Shown: one piece after another, positions 1-13,015 of the stretch
Layout: every line of letters starts with the position of its first letter
How positions within the stretch are numbered: position 1 is the first letter of the stretch
NCBI GenBank assembly: GCA_019914945.1
Contig: CM034100.1
Location: forward strand, 15,759,096-15,823,095
From: Typha latifolia
Lineage: Eukaryota > Streptophyta > Magnoliopsida > Poales > Typhaceae
DNA: 64,000 nucleotides
Direction of reading: 5' to 3'
The notes under the pieces: model-generated
What the model was told of the DNA's origin: nothing
Databases searched by the model: none
The model's input: the letters and a program-made list of their open reading frames with translations, nothing else
Program-made: the position numbers and the translations under genes

Positions 1-518
1 ATTCTGTAAAGTCTGATAGATGCGTAATTTTGCAACAGTAGCATGTGGAAATGCCTTTGTTTGTTGCTGAAGCATGCTCGTAATTTTCAATTGATATTTT
101 ATTTTATTCCTTTGACTTCCTCCTATGTGGCTTTTAAATAGACTGATGCTGGAATGGCTTTTAATTATTCCTTTAATTTGCACTTTTAGAAAGTTCTTTT
201 GTGATCTGGGAAAACACGGAGTAGGTAATACATGATAGGAGCAGATGAAGGGAATGTTGGTTGCAATGTTTAGTGAGAGGGAGTAGCAAACACGGTCAGC
301 TAGGAGATAAGCTTTGCCATGTACAAGTATACTTAAATTAGTCGAAAGGATGATGACCTCTTGATATTTATATTATATCTAGTGAAATAATGGTTGATGA
401 CGTTGTATGTATTAATCATATCATTCTAAAGTTTGATTTCTTATTATGCAGTATATGTTTTGCTTTTATACTTTCAAGAAGCATTAGAGATTTCCTTATA
501 ATATTCTCCTTTCTGCAG

Positions 519-1886
519 CACGAAGCCTCTGAAGTACGATGACCCTTTTAATAATCCTTTTGTAAAGATTGACAAGGGTAATACATCTATTCAAATGTTT
601 GGGAAGGTTTATCGTTTGGCTCCCATTACCCTTACTGAAGAGCAACAGTCAATCCATCAGAAGAGGAGATCCCGTGCATACGAATGGAAGAGACCAACCA
701 TTTTTCTTAAAGAGGGTGATTCAATCCCTCCAAATGTTGATCCTGATACAGTTAGATGGATTCCAGCCAACCACCCATTTGCTGCTACTACTAATGACAT
801 TAATGAGGATATTGCGAAAAACAATGTGTATCAGAAGGATGGTGTCCCCTTTCGTGTTAAAGCTGAACATGATGCATTGCAGAAAAAACTACAGGCTCTA
901 CAGCGCGTAAGTGTTAATGAATGATGCACTATATTTCTTTGTAAATCTCGGTGTTGTGATACTTATTAATAACAGTTATGCCATAAGCAAGAAAAAAAAG
1001 AAGAAAGTTTGCGTAGGGATGTCGGTAAGATGTATTTTTTCCTTAAACTGGACAAGTTACATGGCTAGCCCAAGGCTTTTGGGAAACGGAAGTTTTGCAG
1101 GGTAGTTGAGGTAAAAGTTTTGGTTTATGTATTGTCTTAGATGATAATACCAGTTGGGTTTGCTGCACTCATTGCATTAGTATGATTGTGCTGAATCACG
1201 TGATTTAGCAAGCCGTGGTGGATTTGGTTGGAAGACTTGAGTAGTGGATATATTCTTGTGAAAACTGTTCGTGTGTGGTTGAACATATACCATATAACAT
1301 TGATTATATTGTTTAGTTTTGGAGTTGTCTACAGAAGAGTACTATGGAGTATGACTATGTCTTTTCTCCTGTCTCAGAATTTTATGGTGCCGCTCTATCA
1401 TCTTTGATAAAATGCACTTCTTCTTTTACGGTTTTACTTTCTCAATATTATATGGTAATTGGTAATTGACCTAATTTTGTAGAAGAGTTTTATGCTTCCT
1501 CTCTCTTTCCTGATAACGAAAGGGGAACATCATCTTTCTGGTGTAACTAATAGGAGATTAACAAAATGAGTTCTAAGAGAGAAACTGGCATGATTCTTTT
1601 CCTCAGTATTGATTCTCTTTTGATTAGTTTTGGATATCTACACACCTTATCTGTTCATAATCTGATAAACAGTCTGTTGTTGCAGGACCCAAACTCTGAT
1701 AAAGTAGTCGTCAATCTCGAGAGACCATTCAGGTCATCAGAGAAGCTGCGAGAACAACCAGAAACCAGTACATCTGCAAACAGGCAAAATGAGCATATCA
1801 ACTTGAGGACTGATGAGGACCCAGATCCATCTGATAACAGATCAGAATCACAAGACTCGAGTAACAGTCGGGCTGATCAGTTGTAA
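519..1886 (+). CDS. MCD1: MULTIPLE CHLOROPLAST DIVISION SITE 1-like protein, C-terminal part (5' end outside window)
   Basis: Two coding exons are visible, 519-906 and 1686-1886, with an AG acceptor before each and a GTAAGT donor at 907; the joined frame is in phase and stops at 1884-1886. They encode about 195 C-terminal residues. The first exon contains KPLKYDDPFNNPF, MFGKVYRLAP, EEQQSIHQKRRSRAYEWKRP, VRWIPANHPFA and a short helical EHDALQKKLQALQ. The second is polar and acidic and looks disordered. From memory this matches the conserved C-terminal half of MCD1, a plant inner-envelope protein that helps place the FtsZ ring during chloroplast division; the membrane and N-terminal parts would lie left of the window. 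The gene is certain, the name less so. A second strong donor overlaps the stop (GTAAGT at 1883) and an AG-bounded exon could start at 2034, so an alternative or spliced 3' end is possible. Confidence 0.65.
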
Positions 1887-2529
1887 GTATATTTTGAGAG
1901 CCAGAATGGCTCAAAACCAGTACTCGTGAGCAGAAAGTTTTGTTTCCAGGCAGCCTATTGTCATGTATACACGACTGAAAACTATGTACCATATACACTA
2001 TAATCCTGTTTTTTATTTTATTATATATTTTTCAGCCAAAAGGATGCAAATGTTATGTCGATTCACCAACTATGAACTGTGTAAATGGGTGGTCGAATAG
2101 TGTTTGGTGGGCAACACAATGTTGATTGCTAACATGGTGGACAAGACAGGTCGTTATGAGATTTGATAAAAATATTCTATTGGTACTGAATCTAAGGTAA
2201 AAATATTCGAGACAAAGACAGGTCTTGTAAAAAAAAATATTCTGGAAAACAAATGGAAGGTAGATCGACAGAATGAGATACTAAAACGAAAACTGTCTCA
2301 CCAGATACCACTGCCGCTACGCGCCACACGTGAAGTCCACTGTCCACTTCCAACCCCACTTCCCAACGGCTATATTCCCACCCTTCCCTTGAATCTAATT
2401 CTCCCCGCTTAATAAATATCCAATTAATCCTCTCCTCTATCCCTCTCCATAACGGTAACCTCGTATCCAATTGATCTCTTCTTCCATTCTCCGACTTGCA
2501 ATCTCTCGATCTCTCGATCTCTCTCTCCA

Positions 2530-3237
2530 ATGGATTCCAATGCCTCGTGCACAGTCCAGCACGTGACGAAGGCGTCCTCCGACGAGCTCCTCCGCAAGTT
2601 CGCCGACCCGGACGCTGACCCCGCTGTGCGGTCACCGCGCCAGGTCAGCCACCGGCAGCTCCTCGTCCTCCGCACCCCCGCCCTCCGCCGGAAGCGGTCG
2701 TCGAGGCGGGTGGCCTCTGGACTCTCTGCGAGGGACCTCACAGCCGGTGTCGACACCGCCTCGAGGAGGCGGAGGAGCTGCGGCGGCGGCGCCGCCGAGT
2801 GGAAGGCCGCCCTGCTCCTCCCGACTTCGGCCCGGAAGCCCGCACCCCTGGTCCGTCGGATGGGGATCGGGCGCTGGGAGGACGCCACGGGGGTTGGGAT
2901 TCTCCTCGCCGCTTTGGAGAAGGTGAGCTCAAGTTGTTGCCATCTTTCTACTACTACTTTTCTTTTATTAATCAACATTTAAGTTAGATATTTTTTTATA
3001 AAATTTCCTATGAATCAAGGGGTGAAATTGTTAATGTGGCTTCACTTATATCATTTAAGCTTGATTTTAGCTCAAGTTTAATGAGTTAAGCTTGGTATAG
3101 CTGTTATTTACCATTAAATTGTTGTTTTACCCTTTAATTATTTTCAGACATGGCGCAGAACAATAGAAGGTACATCAAAGATGTTTGTCCAGAAGCACTG
3201 CAGCAATCATGTTCGTCTTATAAGTGACATTGTCTAG
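2530..3237 (+). CDS. Small conserved plant protein of unknown function (160 aa)
   Basis: Exon 1 is 2530-2922 (131 codons, donor GTGAGC) and exon 2 is 3148-3237 (29 codons plus TAG, acceptor TTTTCAG). The protein opens with a conserved-looking block (VTKASSDELLRKFAD), then an Arg-rich stretch with RRKRSSRR and RRRRSCGGGAAEWKAALLLP, then PLVRRMGIGR, and ends with KTWRRTIEGTSKMFVQKH followed by NHVRLISDIV. I recall small uncharacterised plant proteins with the same start and the same end, interrupted by one intron at the same place, but no function is known to me. The basic patches suggest a nuclear or nucleic-acid-associated protein; this is inference. Exon 1 is very GC-rich while exon 2 and the intron are AT-rich, a usual monocot gradient. 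The start is the first ATG after a TC-rich leader. Confidence 0.8.
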
Positions 3238-3904
3238 TTGAGTGATTTCTTTACATCACTACTCACATCACCAATAAAATGGAAGGCAAAATCAAAGTTG
3301 TTTAGTTCTTGTCTTCTGTCTTACTTTTATATGTCATATGATGTCGCTATTCATTTACAAAGTTAGTATTAGGATATTCGTTCTAACTTGTATTCTTTGG
3401 TGATATTTCCATATAAAAAGTGTACTTTCTTTAATGCAACCTCATCTTTGTCTTGTTCCTTTTATTTCTTTGAGGTTGAATCAAATAGTAAAACTCGCTA
3501 CAGAGCCAGGCTAGTTAGAATCATATTGCAAGATATGTATGAAGAGGAAAATGATAAAAGAAAAGATATCAAACTAGCAGTATTGAAGCATATTGAGAAA
3601 GAAATTGAGCATTGGAGAGCAGGCAGAGAAAGAGACTTATCTCGAAATATAGCCTTCATTGAATAGTCACATAGCCTGTCCATCCTGATGCCCAGATATG
3701 AAAGAAAATGATTCAATACATTGTTTTCAGAAATCAGTACATGAGAAAACTTAGAAGGAGAAGTGAGAAAAAAAGAAGAAAAAAACTGGAGACTGATTAC
3801 AAGATGATATTGGCGATACATTTTGTAATTCCTCTTACATTGATAGTAGATAGCATTTTTAGAATCACAATCTCACTGGATAAGAGATGCAGCTTTACAG
3901 AAGA

Positions 3905-5465
3905 TCCAAGAATCAACATTCTTCCACATTCCATTGATCTCTCTTCAGGCCCTTTTTGTAGATCATCAAGTCAATACCCTGTCATTGCAGCAAAATTCTT
4001 GTGTTATATGGGTAGGATACAGAGTTATACAGTATATTCGACATGGTACAAAATTAATTACCATCTTTGGCAGCCAAAGACACCATAATGTCATCAATAA
4101 CCTTCTCCATCTCTTTCAATCCACATATATGAAGGTAGTATCCTTCTTGAGTAGCTCCCAGAGCTCCTCAGAATAATCTGATACGAGTCTGAATATATAT
4201 CTTCTCTCCCTCGGCATTGGTTTCCTGTTTGCTCACTGCAAAATCTAGGCAGAAATTATTTGGTGTCTTCTCCTTCATCTTCTCAAATTCCTCATAATGG
4301 TATAGAAGAGAAGACCATCATAAACATAAATATTTGGCATAAAGGAGAGCAGCTTCCAAAAAATTTTAGTGACCAACACAAGGTTAAGAATCTCAGAGAA
4401 ATTATTATATGCTCACCTCCTTATATAGCAATGAGCTACTAGTAAGAACTCCCAAGAAGAGCCATGCTAATACATTGAACTACATAACAATTTCAAAAAA
4501 AGAAAAGAAAAAACAAACTGATTATGCAATGATCATTATATTAGAACTAAACTGAAAGGAGAAAATTTGAAGCAACATTTCAAATTTAACTTTATATACA
4601 TCACATTCACTGTGTGGTTCATTAAGTTACAGTAACTAGATACACAATGGTGCTGTAAACTTTCAGAAAATACTTCTCCAAACCTAAGCAATTGCTAAAG
4701 CATTGCCTTGTAATTCTCATGCTTCTCAAAGAACATTTTCCGCAAGAAAGATTGAAAAGGAGCAATCTCAGTTCCTGTTGCAAGTTGTAACAAAACAACA
4801 CAGTAATAAAATTCTGCTATATCATGTTATAGAGCTTATAAAATTTGAGACTCAGATTTACCATTATGATCATAGCATTAGGATCTTTGTGCATAAGCAT
4901 TTCCCAACTGGCCCAGTAAGCTTGACTTCAGCACCAGGCTTCAGGTCGCCTGAAGCACAAAGACAATGATCAATGATCCTAAGCTCTTTTGCATGATTGG
5001 AAGAAAAGAAGTTAAAAAAGAAAAACTTACATAAGAGGTTTGAGCAGACCCTTGCAGTTGGTAAGAGAGAGAGAGAGACCTTAGAAACATACAGAGAAGT
5101 ACATTAAACTCAAGCAAGGTTCCAGGTTAAATATAACTAGCAAATTGTCAAACAGTGGATATGCAATGAAGAAGTGCATCAAAACGCAGTTTTGGAATCA
5201 CCAAAGTCCCCGAGAGCGCTGCTCGCGATCGAGTACAATCTCAGCTTGTGTGGCTTCCCAATTCTTATTGACCCCATCGGCGACGACCTCAATGGGCTGC
5301 CAGCCTGCCCTGCCCCTCTCTGTATGGAATCTCCCTCTGTGCCGAAGACCATGTGTCAGGTCTCACCGGGGGGCATCGTCGCCGGTGATCTTGGCGTTGA
5401 GGAGGCATCGGACAGCGTACGTATCCTTGGGCTTATACTTTGTTGGTGACAAGACCCTCATCTCG
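3905..5465 (-). pseudogene. Degenerate leaf-type ferredoxin-NADP(+) reductase pseudogene
   Basis: Read on the minus strand from 5465 leftwards, successive blocks match plastid leaf FNR in order: [20 protein letters not shown] (about 5440-5370), [20 protein letters not shown] (about 5270-5195), DLKPGAEVKLTGPVGK (about 4950-4900), [15 protein letters not shown] (about 4760-4705), [14 protein letters not shown] and GEKIYIQTR (about 4300-4180), [17 protein letters not shown] (about 4170-4120), LKEMEKVIDDIMVSLAAKDG (about 4120-4060) and a YKKGLKRDQWNVE end near 3950-3910. The frame is broken: an extra base after the TGDDA block, a TGA where the family has Trp in the GETWHM motif, a 2-base loss in the GVCSN block near 5045, and scrambled sequence between blocks. 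Blocks stay separated by intron-like DNA, so this is a decayed duplicate and not a processed copy. The transit-peptide exon is missing. No intact FNR is in the window. Confidence 0.85.
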
Positions 5466-6042
5466 CTTCTCTATTAAAGGATGATTGATTTAGTTATCCA
5501 ACTACCAAGTATTCCCTCTTGCTCAATTATGATATTACAATATATGGAGTTTGAATCTCTGAATGTATACAATGCAAGATAAAAAGGAAAGAAAAATAAT
5601 AGAACACAAATGTAGCAATATAAGAATCTCTCAGCCAATGCAAGGTAAGGTAGATGATTGAACAAAGTTCCTTTTAAACTCAACAGATGATACGAATTGT
5701 CGTATACTCCAACTATATACTGCAAATAACCTTCCCGCAACCCTTTGATCAAGGTTACAGAAAAAGTATATTGATGGCTTGTTGCTCAATACTCATATCA
5801 GATAGAATAGTTCTTTCAAATAATAGCGAACTTTACATAACCATGTTTGCATAAGCTCTAAGATTTCTTGGATTTTACATCGATAAAGTACTAGAAGAAT
5901 CACTTAGAGATATACCCATATGTATATCACATGCTAAGTAGATCTTTCTTTTAACAAATTTAATTAGGAAATCAGCTAAGCAGCAAGACATATGCTGGTT
6001 CTGTCCTTGAATGCTGAATCAAATGCGCTTCTCTTTTGATAC

Positions 6043-9000
6043 TTATTTCATACTGCCTCTATTGAGACGCAAATGAACAAGAGTACCCATGCCACCTTTT
6101 GTTATTCTGATCTTGTCATCAAGATATCTGCAAGATGAAAGCGTAGATTAAAAGAAATAAATTATAGTACAAAGTACAAGTTGGTTCATACAAGGCCCTA
6201 GTTGGTTGCAGACTATCTGATGGGTAAACTTCTGTAAGAAAATAACTTTTTTCAGAGTTAAATAATGAATTTTCCTCTATAAATTCAAAATATGAAATAA
6301 AATCGCAGATGGACATTAATGAGCTCGCTGTTGCAATGTAAGCAAAGTACAACATACAATCAGCAACTTTTAAGATTCTGCTCATTTGCAGCCTTACAAG
6401 TGAAATATATCCTCTTATAACTTCGCAACTTAATAGTATAATAGTTAAACACACCAATCAAACTAACCTTGGAAAAAATTAGAGTAGATAATTCTGTAAA
6501 ATTATAGCAATTGGTATCTTACACTAATTCCATGTCAAACTTGCTTCGGACATTGAGGGGAAATTTTAATAAGCCAACTCGAAGAGCTCCTTCATTCATC
6601 GTCACACTGTAGGTGCTGCTATCAGATATTCTGCTTCTCGTACAACATAAAATTACTGTGGCATTAGAAGTTGAAAAATCAATGCAGACATAAATCATTT
6701 AACATGTGATAAGTGTAGAACAACTTTCAAATTCAAGAACTGGAATTGCACAATCAAAACCAAAACAGGTAGAGGTGATTAGTGCCTAATATGCCTCCGC
6801 ACTGTTATTTATATATTTTGGAGCAGTCAAATTGTCTCAGATATAGTAGTAAATTCATCAATATTACATATGGTACATGTTCGTGTCTCTATCTGTCTAT
6901 TTATATGTATCAAAGCACACAGACCTATATATATAGTTTACATAGGCATTGAAAAACTCACGTTAGATTGCCAATTGCATTAAGACTGAAACCTGGAATA
7001 GGAACAACCAGATTCTCCAGTTCTCCCTCTTTCTTTATCATCTGGAAGCATAAGATTACACAAGAAACTGACATAAATGCACAGTATGAAGGAAACAGGT
7101 TTCAGGACTTTCTTTTCCCAGTATACATAGGTATCAAACTCTCAACATTTCATTAACTAACCTGCATGCCCTTGAGACCACGAGAAGCAATAGATGACCA
7201 GCTTTCATCCTCGGCCTAAGAACCAAAAAAATATTGAAATAAAAGAACAGTTCACGAGGTAAATTAGTTATACCACATAATTCAGTAAAACTAACTGGTC
7301 CACACTTACCTCAAAAGGTGAATCAGTATAATTTTACACAGTCATGGTGTGTAAGAGAGAAAAAGAAGGAAAAGAAAGTTGCTTTACAAAGACAATATAT
7401 TGATACATATCAATTTGATCTCACAAATACACTCAGATTATCATTTTACCAGAGACATAAAACAAGGTGACAATCAAAGGCAAACTAAGGCTAATCGTTC
7501 CAAATCAGTAGTGGCCACAATGCAACACATAGGATGTGATATATCCAGATTCATGACAACTGCAAATGATGAGCGAGATGCACATGGACAGTAGCAACTT
7601 ACATAAATCTAGCTTATGCAAAATGGTTTGTTAGTTCAAAAATTGACCTGTGAAGCCCACAACAATTGCCATTTCCCCTCCAGAGTTCCCAAATCTCCTT
7701 TGCCTTCATTTTGATTTGAAGTGATAAGTTCATCTATAACCTGTTCTTTATGATAAACAACTAGGTTACAAAAATTAAATAAATATCGGTGAAAGTACTG
7801 TGTAAGTTTATTCAAACCCTTGGACACACCTCCAGAATGCCTACGCCAGCAGATATGGCTGAGAACAACCTTTGTCTTGTATCAATTTTCTTTTGCAGAA
7901 CAAAAGTGGTTCCCTGCACTATAGATCATTTTGAAAAAGGACACAAATAAAGCATGAGTACTTCCTAAAATGCCTTTGATCTTTAAATAAAGGCATTCTT
8001 GAATAGGCCACTTGTACTAAGAACAGAAATAAGTGAGGATGTAAAATAGAAACAAAATGTAAGAAAACCGTAAAGATACCTTGTTCCCTCTTGAAATACG
8101 TATATTTCCAGTATGAGATAAATATGTCGTGTCCAACCAACCCTTTGCTTCATCTCCAAGAAGCTTGAAGGGCACAGGGTATGGAACCTTGAAAGGTAAA
8201 AACCTAAAAGAGAATGCTGCACGGTCAAACTGGAAGAGGATGCGCTTTCCATCTTTAATCGTTGCCGCTGCCTGGGAATAAGATATAACAATATAGTTGA
8301 AGTCTCAAGAAATTTAAAAGGAAAGTGAATCCCTCATTCGATGAATACATCAATATATTGGTAAGACTTAAGAGTAGACCAACTCTTATGAAGTGCTGAA
8401 AAGGAAATAAGATAAGAGTCTTTCACTGATTGCTATAAATAAAGGAATAAACTATCTTTAATACCATCATATAGTTTTTCAATAGAAGAAAGAAAATCTA
8501 CCCTAATATATAAAGTCTGAACCAACACAATGACTTCTCAGTCACAGCTTCATAATGACATACAAGAAGCAATGCTTGAATCGCGCAAGGCATATGCAGG
8601 CTTCAGTTAGACATACATCTCTCTGTACATAATGGGAGCAACATGCTATGAACAATTTATAAGCCGTGCTCTTTTACTTGGCCAGATGTAATGGTCATAC
8701 CTCCACCTTTAGTTCCCCAATTGCATCTGAGAACTTCACAACATTGGACACCCTGGGATCATCTGTTCTAAGTTGAACCTCCTGAAAAATCTTGAAAAGA
8801 TCAACTCCAACAAATGTCCTCTGCAGAAAATGTGCAGTATTAATGAGAAAATAAAGTAGCAAATTTATGACAAAAGTTCCACACCTTGGATGAGCGTGGG
8901 GTGTGTCATCTACCTGAATCGGGGATGCTGTCCCAGGTCTTGTAGTGAAAATGAGCTGCCAGCAACCTTCAATCAAACTGGAACTTGTCTGCAAAAGATG

Positions 9001-9752
9001 GAAATATAATGTAGTGCTACTTTCTAACCTTTTCTAACATCTTAAACTCTAGCTATTGTATGGTTAGGTAAGTTCATAAAAGAAATCGATCAAAAGATTG
9101 AACCCTTTTCCTTATATTTGCAATTCAGGATAAAATAACTACATACTAACCCCAGTTTGGCGACTAAGATAATATGTTTGGTATAATCTCCATTGCTAGT
9201 CCTACCAAAACTAACCACAAGCACCATTGCTAGAAAGGAAAATTGAGAAAACGGAAATGAATTATAGAAAGAAAGAAAGATGAAGAATCCCCATTCACTT
9301 GCAAGAGAACTCTATAATTTATACAACTCACCGGATCAGGTACACCTTTCAGATTCTCCAGGGTTCGCACCGCCCGCTCCACATCCTACGGAACATTTGA
9401 AAAAAAACACACAAAATGATCGAAATTCCAAGAGAGAATTAGACTTTCCTCAATCAAAGCAAGCCAACTCCAAATCCGCAAGGGCCAACCAAAGCACCTG
9501 GATCTGTTGGGGAGAAGCGGCGCGACCTCTGCCTTGCATTCCGACGAGGGCTTCGATTAGGGCGGCCTCGGGATCCGTGAAGAAGACTTGCTCCTGCTGC
9601 TGCGTCGTTCGATCGACGAGTGAGGACGAGATCGGGGCGAAGAACGGCCTCGATCTACGCGAGAGACTTCGCGACCTTGATCGGACCCGAGAGGAGAAGG
9701 GAGTGGAGAGGTGGGAGATGGGAGAAGGGCGATCGAGTCTTGCGGCGAACAT
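6043..9752 (-). CDS. PAP12: Probable plastid-lipid-associated protein 12 (fibrillin family), 399 aa, 11 exons
   Basis: Exons in transcript order: 9752-9498, 9385-9332, 8988-8914, 8820-8701, 8271-8080, 7913-7830, 7740-7648, 7215-7162, 7041-6962, 6630-6523, 6127-6043. All introns are GT-AG and phases close to a 399-residue protein, near the length I recall for plant PAP12. Residues 1 to about 55 are Ser/Arg-rich, as in a chloroplast transit peptide. Two PAP/fibrillin units follow: LIEGCWQLIFTTRPGTASPI with RTFVGVDLFKIFQEV and FSFRFLPFKVPYPVPFKLLG near residues 105-230, then LEGKWQLLWASQ with ENLVVPIPGFSLNAIGN from about residue 280. It ends LDDKIRITKGGMGTLVHLRL. Fibrillins are lipocalin-like proteins of plastoglobules and thylakoids that bind lipids. 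The start is the first ATG of the in-frame leader. It is divergent from the H4 gene, 1.06 kb away. Confidence 0.93.
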
Positions 9753-10548
9753 CTCGTGAAGATTTCGAGGTCTGCTATTTGCTGCGTGTGCAGAAGGAGA
9801 GGAATCCGGTGAGTTTATATTAAAGCCAGAGGGAGAAAGAACGAAGGAAGAAAGCCCGCCAATGGCTAGCGGCTACACTGCGGAGCGTTATCTATTAGCT
9901 GTGAGGTGACGATTTGTAGGGGCAAAACGGTAAATTTCCCCTTCATAATTTGATTTTTAACTGCGGCACAGCCAAGAGATATAAGTAGGAAATTATTAGC
10001 CTTGCCTACTCAAAATAACACGAGTTTAATAAATTTTTTATTAATTAAAATAGTGTTCTTTTAATAAATATTTATATTACAATGTAATGCGAGATACCAT
10101 AAGCAAAGTTTTTGATACCGATATGAAAAAGCTACAGCAAAGTACAAATTTGGGTTCAGGGAAAACAAAAAATTAAGCGTAATATTAGAGAAGTGCTACA
10201 CTCCAGCAATCTGAACATTTTCTTATAGTAAGAACTCATAAGATGATGATGTGTACGTATTGTGTAAATTATAATAAATTTTAAAATAACTACGGATAGA
10301 TAGTATCATAGTTGCAAAGTGATTATAAATATCTATTTATATTAAATTAATAAAAATATAATAATGTTAATTTGATTACTTTTATCTCTTATCATAAGTA
10401 TCTTCTATAACTTAATTTTTTCTATATCCTCCAACCAAATGGGCCCAGAAATTTATGTATAGGGCTTCTTGTTAGGCTTCGGTTTCGAAATTAAGGCCTG
10501 GCCCAGTAGAAGTGGGTATCTGGGCCCGGGCCCGGGGATGGTCGTTCG

Positions 10549-10566
10549 CCACGTCATCGATCCGCA
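10549..10566 (+). promoter_or_regulatory. Histone H4 type I promoter element (hexamer plus octamer)
   Basis: CCACGTCATCGATCCGCA joins the ACGTCA hexamer to a GATCCGC(G/A) octamer. This is the composite type I element known from plant histone H3/H4 promoters, where it drives S-phase and meristem expression. It lies about 245 bp before the H4 start codon. Several TGGGCC-type site II motifs also lie just upstream (about 10439-10535). Confidence 0.8.
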
Positions 10567-10724
10567 ACTTACACACCTAAACTCGCAGTAGCCCTCGATT
10601 CTCAATCTGACGACAAATAGATGCTCGCCCACGGATCCAACGCAAAACCCCGCCTAAAATCTCACGTTCAAAATTCCAAGATCGAAACTTTTCCCTCCAA
10701 ATTCTAATCCCCTACTCCACCATC

Positions 10725-10732
10725 TATAATAA
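10725..10732 (+). promoter_or_regulatory. TATA box of histone H4 gene
   Basis: TATAATAA lies 80 bp before the H4 ATG and downstream of the type I element, the spacing expected for a compact histone promoter. Confidence 0.55.
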
Positions 10733-10766
10733 ATCCCTAATTCGTCGAACTCCAATCTCATTCTAA

Positions 10767-11123
<357 letters not shown>

Positions 11124-12418
11124 CTCTGCACGTCCAATCCTAGGGTTAAGTTTGTCGATGTTTCCTTCTATTCTGGATGTAAATTTCTGGTGCTATTTGG
11201 GTTTAAATGATATTTTGAGACCCTTTTAATGGTGAATTTACAAATAAACCTATGCTTATCCGAATTCCAATTCCAATTCTGCACGGAATAAGTCGAGATG
11301 GGTCCACATTGCAAAGACCACGAATAGTCCCTCTTGCAAGAATAGGAAGAGTAAATTATCCTCAAGATTTCTACTACGGAATTGCTCAGCCACACGCCTT
11401 TTTTAATGAATAAAGAATTATTCTCTCCTTATTCTACTCTATAGTTTAAGCTTGCTGATATGGGGCCACGTTAGATGAAGACCACAAATTAAGCCTACGC
11501 TTTTAGGCGTGGTCCTGCTCATCTATTGATACCTCTGTTTGTGGGGCCCTATCTCACTAAAGTTAGGGAGTACGAAAGCATATAGATATGAATAGGCTCA
11601 AGTTATGATTAATAAATTCAAAATATATTTTTAAGCTAAGTTTTTTTTTTCATTAATGAGCTTGAAAGTTAGATTTGGATTAGACAAATGGTTTAATTTT
11701 TTTTAGATACAAAGGTATTTAAGTTTTACTAAATTTTTAGTTGTTTAGACTATATTTTAAGTTAATGCATTGTTTAATAATTGTTTATAATCAAACATCG
11801 TTGAGATTTATTTTAAATTATTATATTGTTGAGCTATTTCTCTAAGCTAATTACTATATAATATATTTTAAAATATTATTTAAGATTGAAATCAAATTTA
11901 TACTCTTTTTACTCGTAAAAAAGATATCTATGAGTTCGAAAAAGGCCTAGATAGATTACACCCTTTGACCCTTACTTTTTGTTTAAAATATAGGGTCAAA
12001 ATTTATGGAAAAAAAATTAAAATTTAAATAGCAAAAGTGTAAAGTGCAATAAAGCATAAAGTACTTTGGTGTTTATTAAAATAAATTAAATTGTATAATA
12101 TTTGGCCAAAATTTGGAGCCCCGAATTTTAAAGACCTATGGGGGGTGTGAGTTGCATGTGAAGGACGTGGAAGCCTTATCCAACTCTCTCTTCCCCAGTA
12201 CGAAACGGGTGAGATCGGCGTGAGACAGTGAGAGGGCACAAGAGGATGACCCCTTATCTATCTATTTATTATCATATCATTCCACCTCTTCCTTCCGTTC
12301 TTATCCTCCCAATCCCCCCAATCCCATTCCCATTCCCATTCTCATCCATACTACTACTACTACAAATTAATCTTTGGTCGATCCAAAGAAACCAAATCAT
12401 ATCGGTTCTGAGAGATCG
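11124..12418. other. Intergenic, H4 3' flank and OXS3-like promoter
   Basis: The stretch from 11124 to about 11400 is likely H4 3' UTR and flank. From about 11580 to 12110 the sequence is very AT-rich with no recognisable coding. The last 200 bp become pyrimidine-rich and serve as 5' leader of the next gene. No RNA gene or bounded mobile element was recognised. Confidence 0.5.
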
Positions 12419-13015
12419 ATGGAGTACACTTCTTCTTCCATTCGGCAAAGAGACCACGAAGTAATGATGGTCGATGAGCAAGATGATGATCTCGGTTCCA
12501 TGTCTTCTTTCTCCGACGACGAAGCCTCGAGCGATTCCATCGATTCTTCGTCGTCGGGGTTGTCGGATAACGCGACTTCTTCTTCGCCTCTCTATCAGAT
12601 GTCTTCTCTCATACCACATCTTCCCCTCAAGTAAGTCAAAAGAATAAATCAACTTTTTTGTTCTTGTTTTCTGTTAGAGGTGTTTGAGTTCGAATTAATT
12701 CTATGAACTAATAAAAAAAGGGACTTGAATTTAATCTTTGTCAGGAGAGGGCTATCAAAGCATTTCGAAGGGAAATCCCAGTCCTTCACATCTCTATCCA
12801 ATGTGAGTTGCTTGGACGATCTCATCAAGCCTGAGAGGCCATGCAAGAAGCTAAAGCTGTATCCAAGGCATTGCTCTGGGAGCATAGCAAAGAAGGCTTC
12901 AAGGAGCTCTTTTTCTTCGCTAATTCTTGGAGCAAGAACGCATGCTGGTGTTTTGGGGAGGAAGCCTCCTATATCTCCACAGAGTTCAGGAAGCCAAACT
13001 CTTTTGTTTGCTTAA
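12419..13015 (+). CDS. OXIDATIVE STRESS 3 (OXS3)-like protein, 160 aa
   Basis: Exon 1 is 12419-12630 (GTAAGT donor) and exon 2 is 12745-13015 (TTTGTCAG acceptor), giving 160 residues. The N-terminal half is acidic and Ser-rich ([20 protein letters not shown], then a Ser/Asp run). The centre has [20 protein letters not shown] followed by [18 protein letters not shown]. The C-terminal part carries [20 protein letters not shown] and [10 protein letters not shown]. This arrangement, especially the central [17 protein letters not shown] block, is the signature of the OXS3/O3L family, nuclear proteins linked to tolerance of heavy-metal and oxidative stress. I start at the ATG at 12419; an upstream in-frame Met at 12374 exists but gives residues unlike the family. 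Identity rests on remembered motifs. Confidence 0.82.

Noticed and set aside
2424..2978. Long minus-strand open frame over the 2530 gene
   Set aside because: It is the antisense of a GC-rich exon; the plus-strand frame has matching splice sites and conserved ends.
3388..3666. Plus-strand frame ending in a Lys/Glu-rich helix
   Set aside because: No splice partner, no family resemblance, and it lies in AT-rich flank of the pseudogene.
5145..5477. Plus-strand open frames of about 90-110 codons
   Set aside because: They are antisense to the FNR pseudogene blocks and resemble nothing known.
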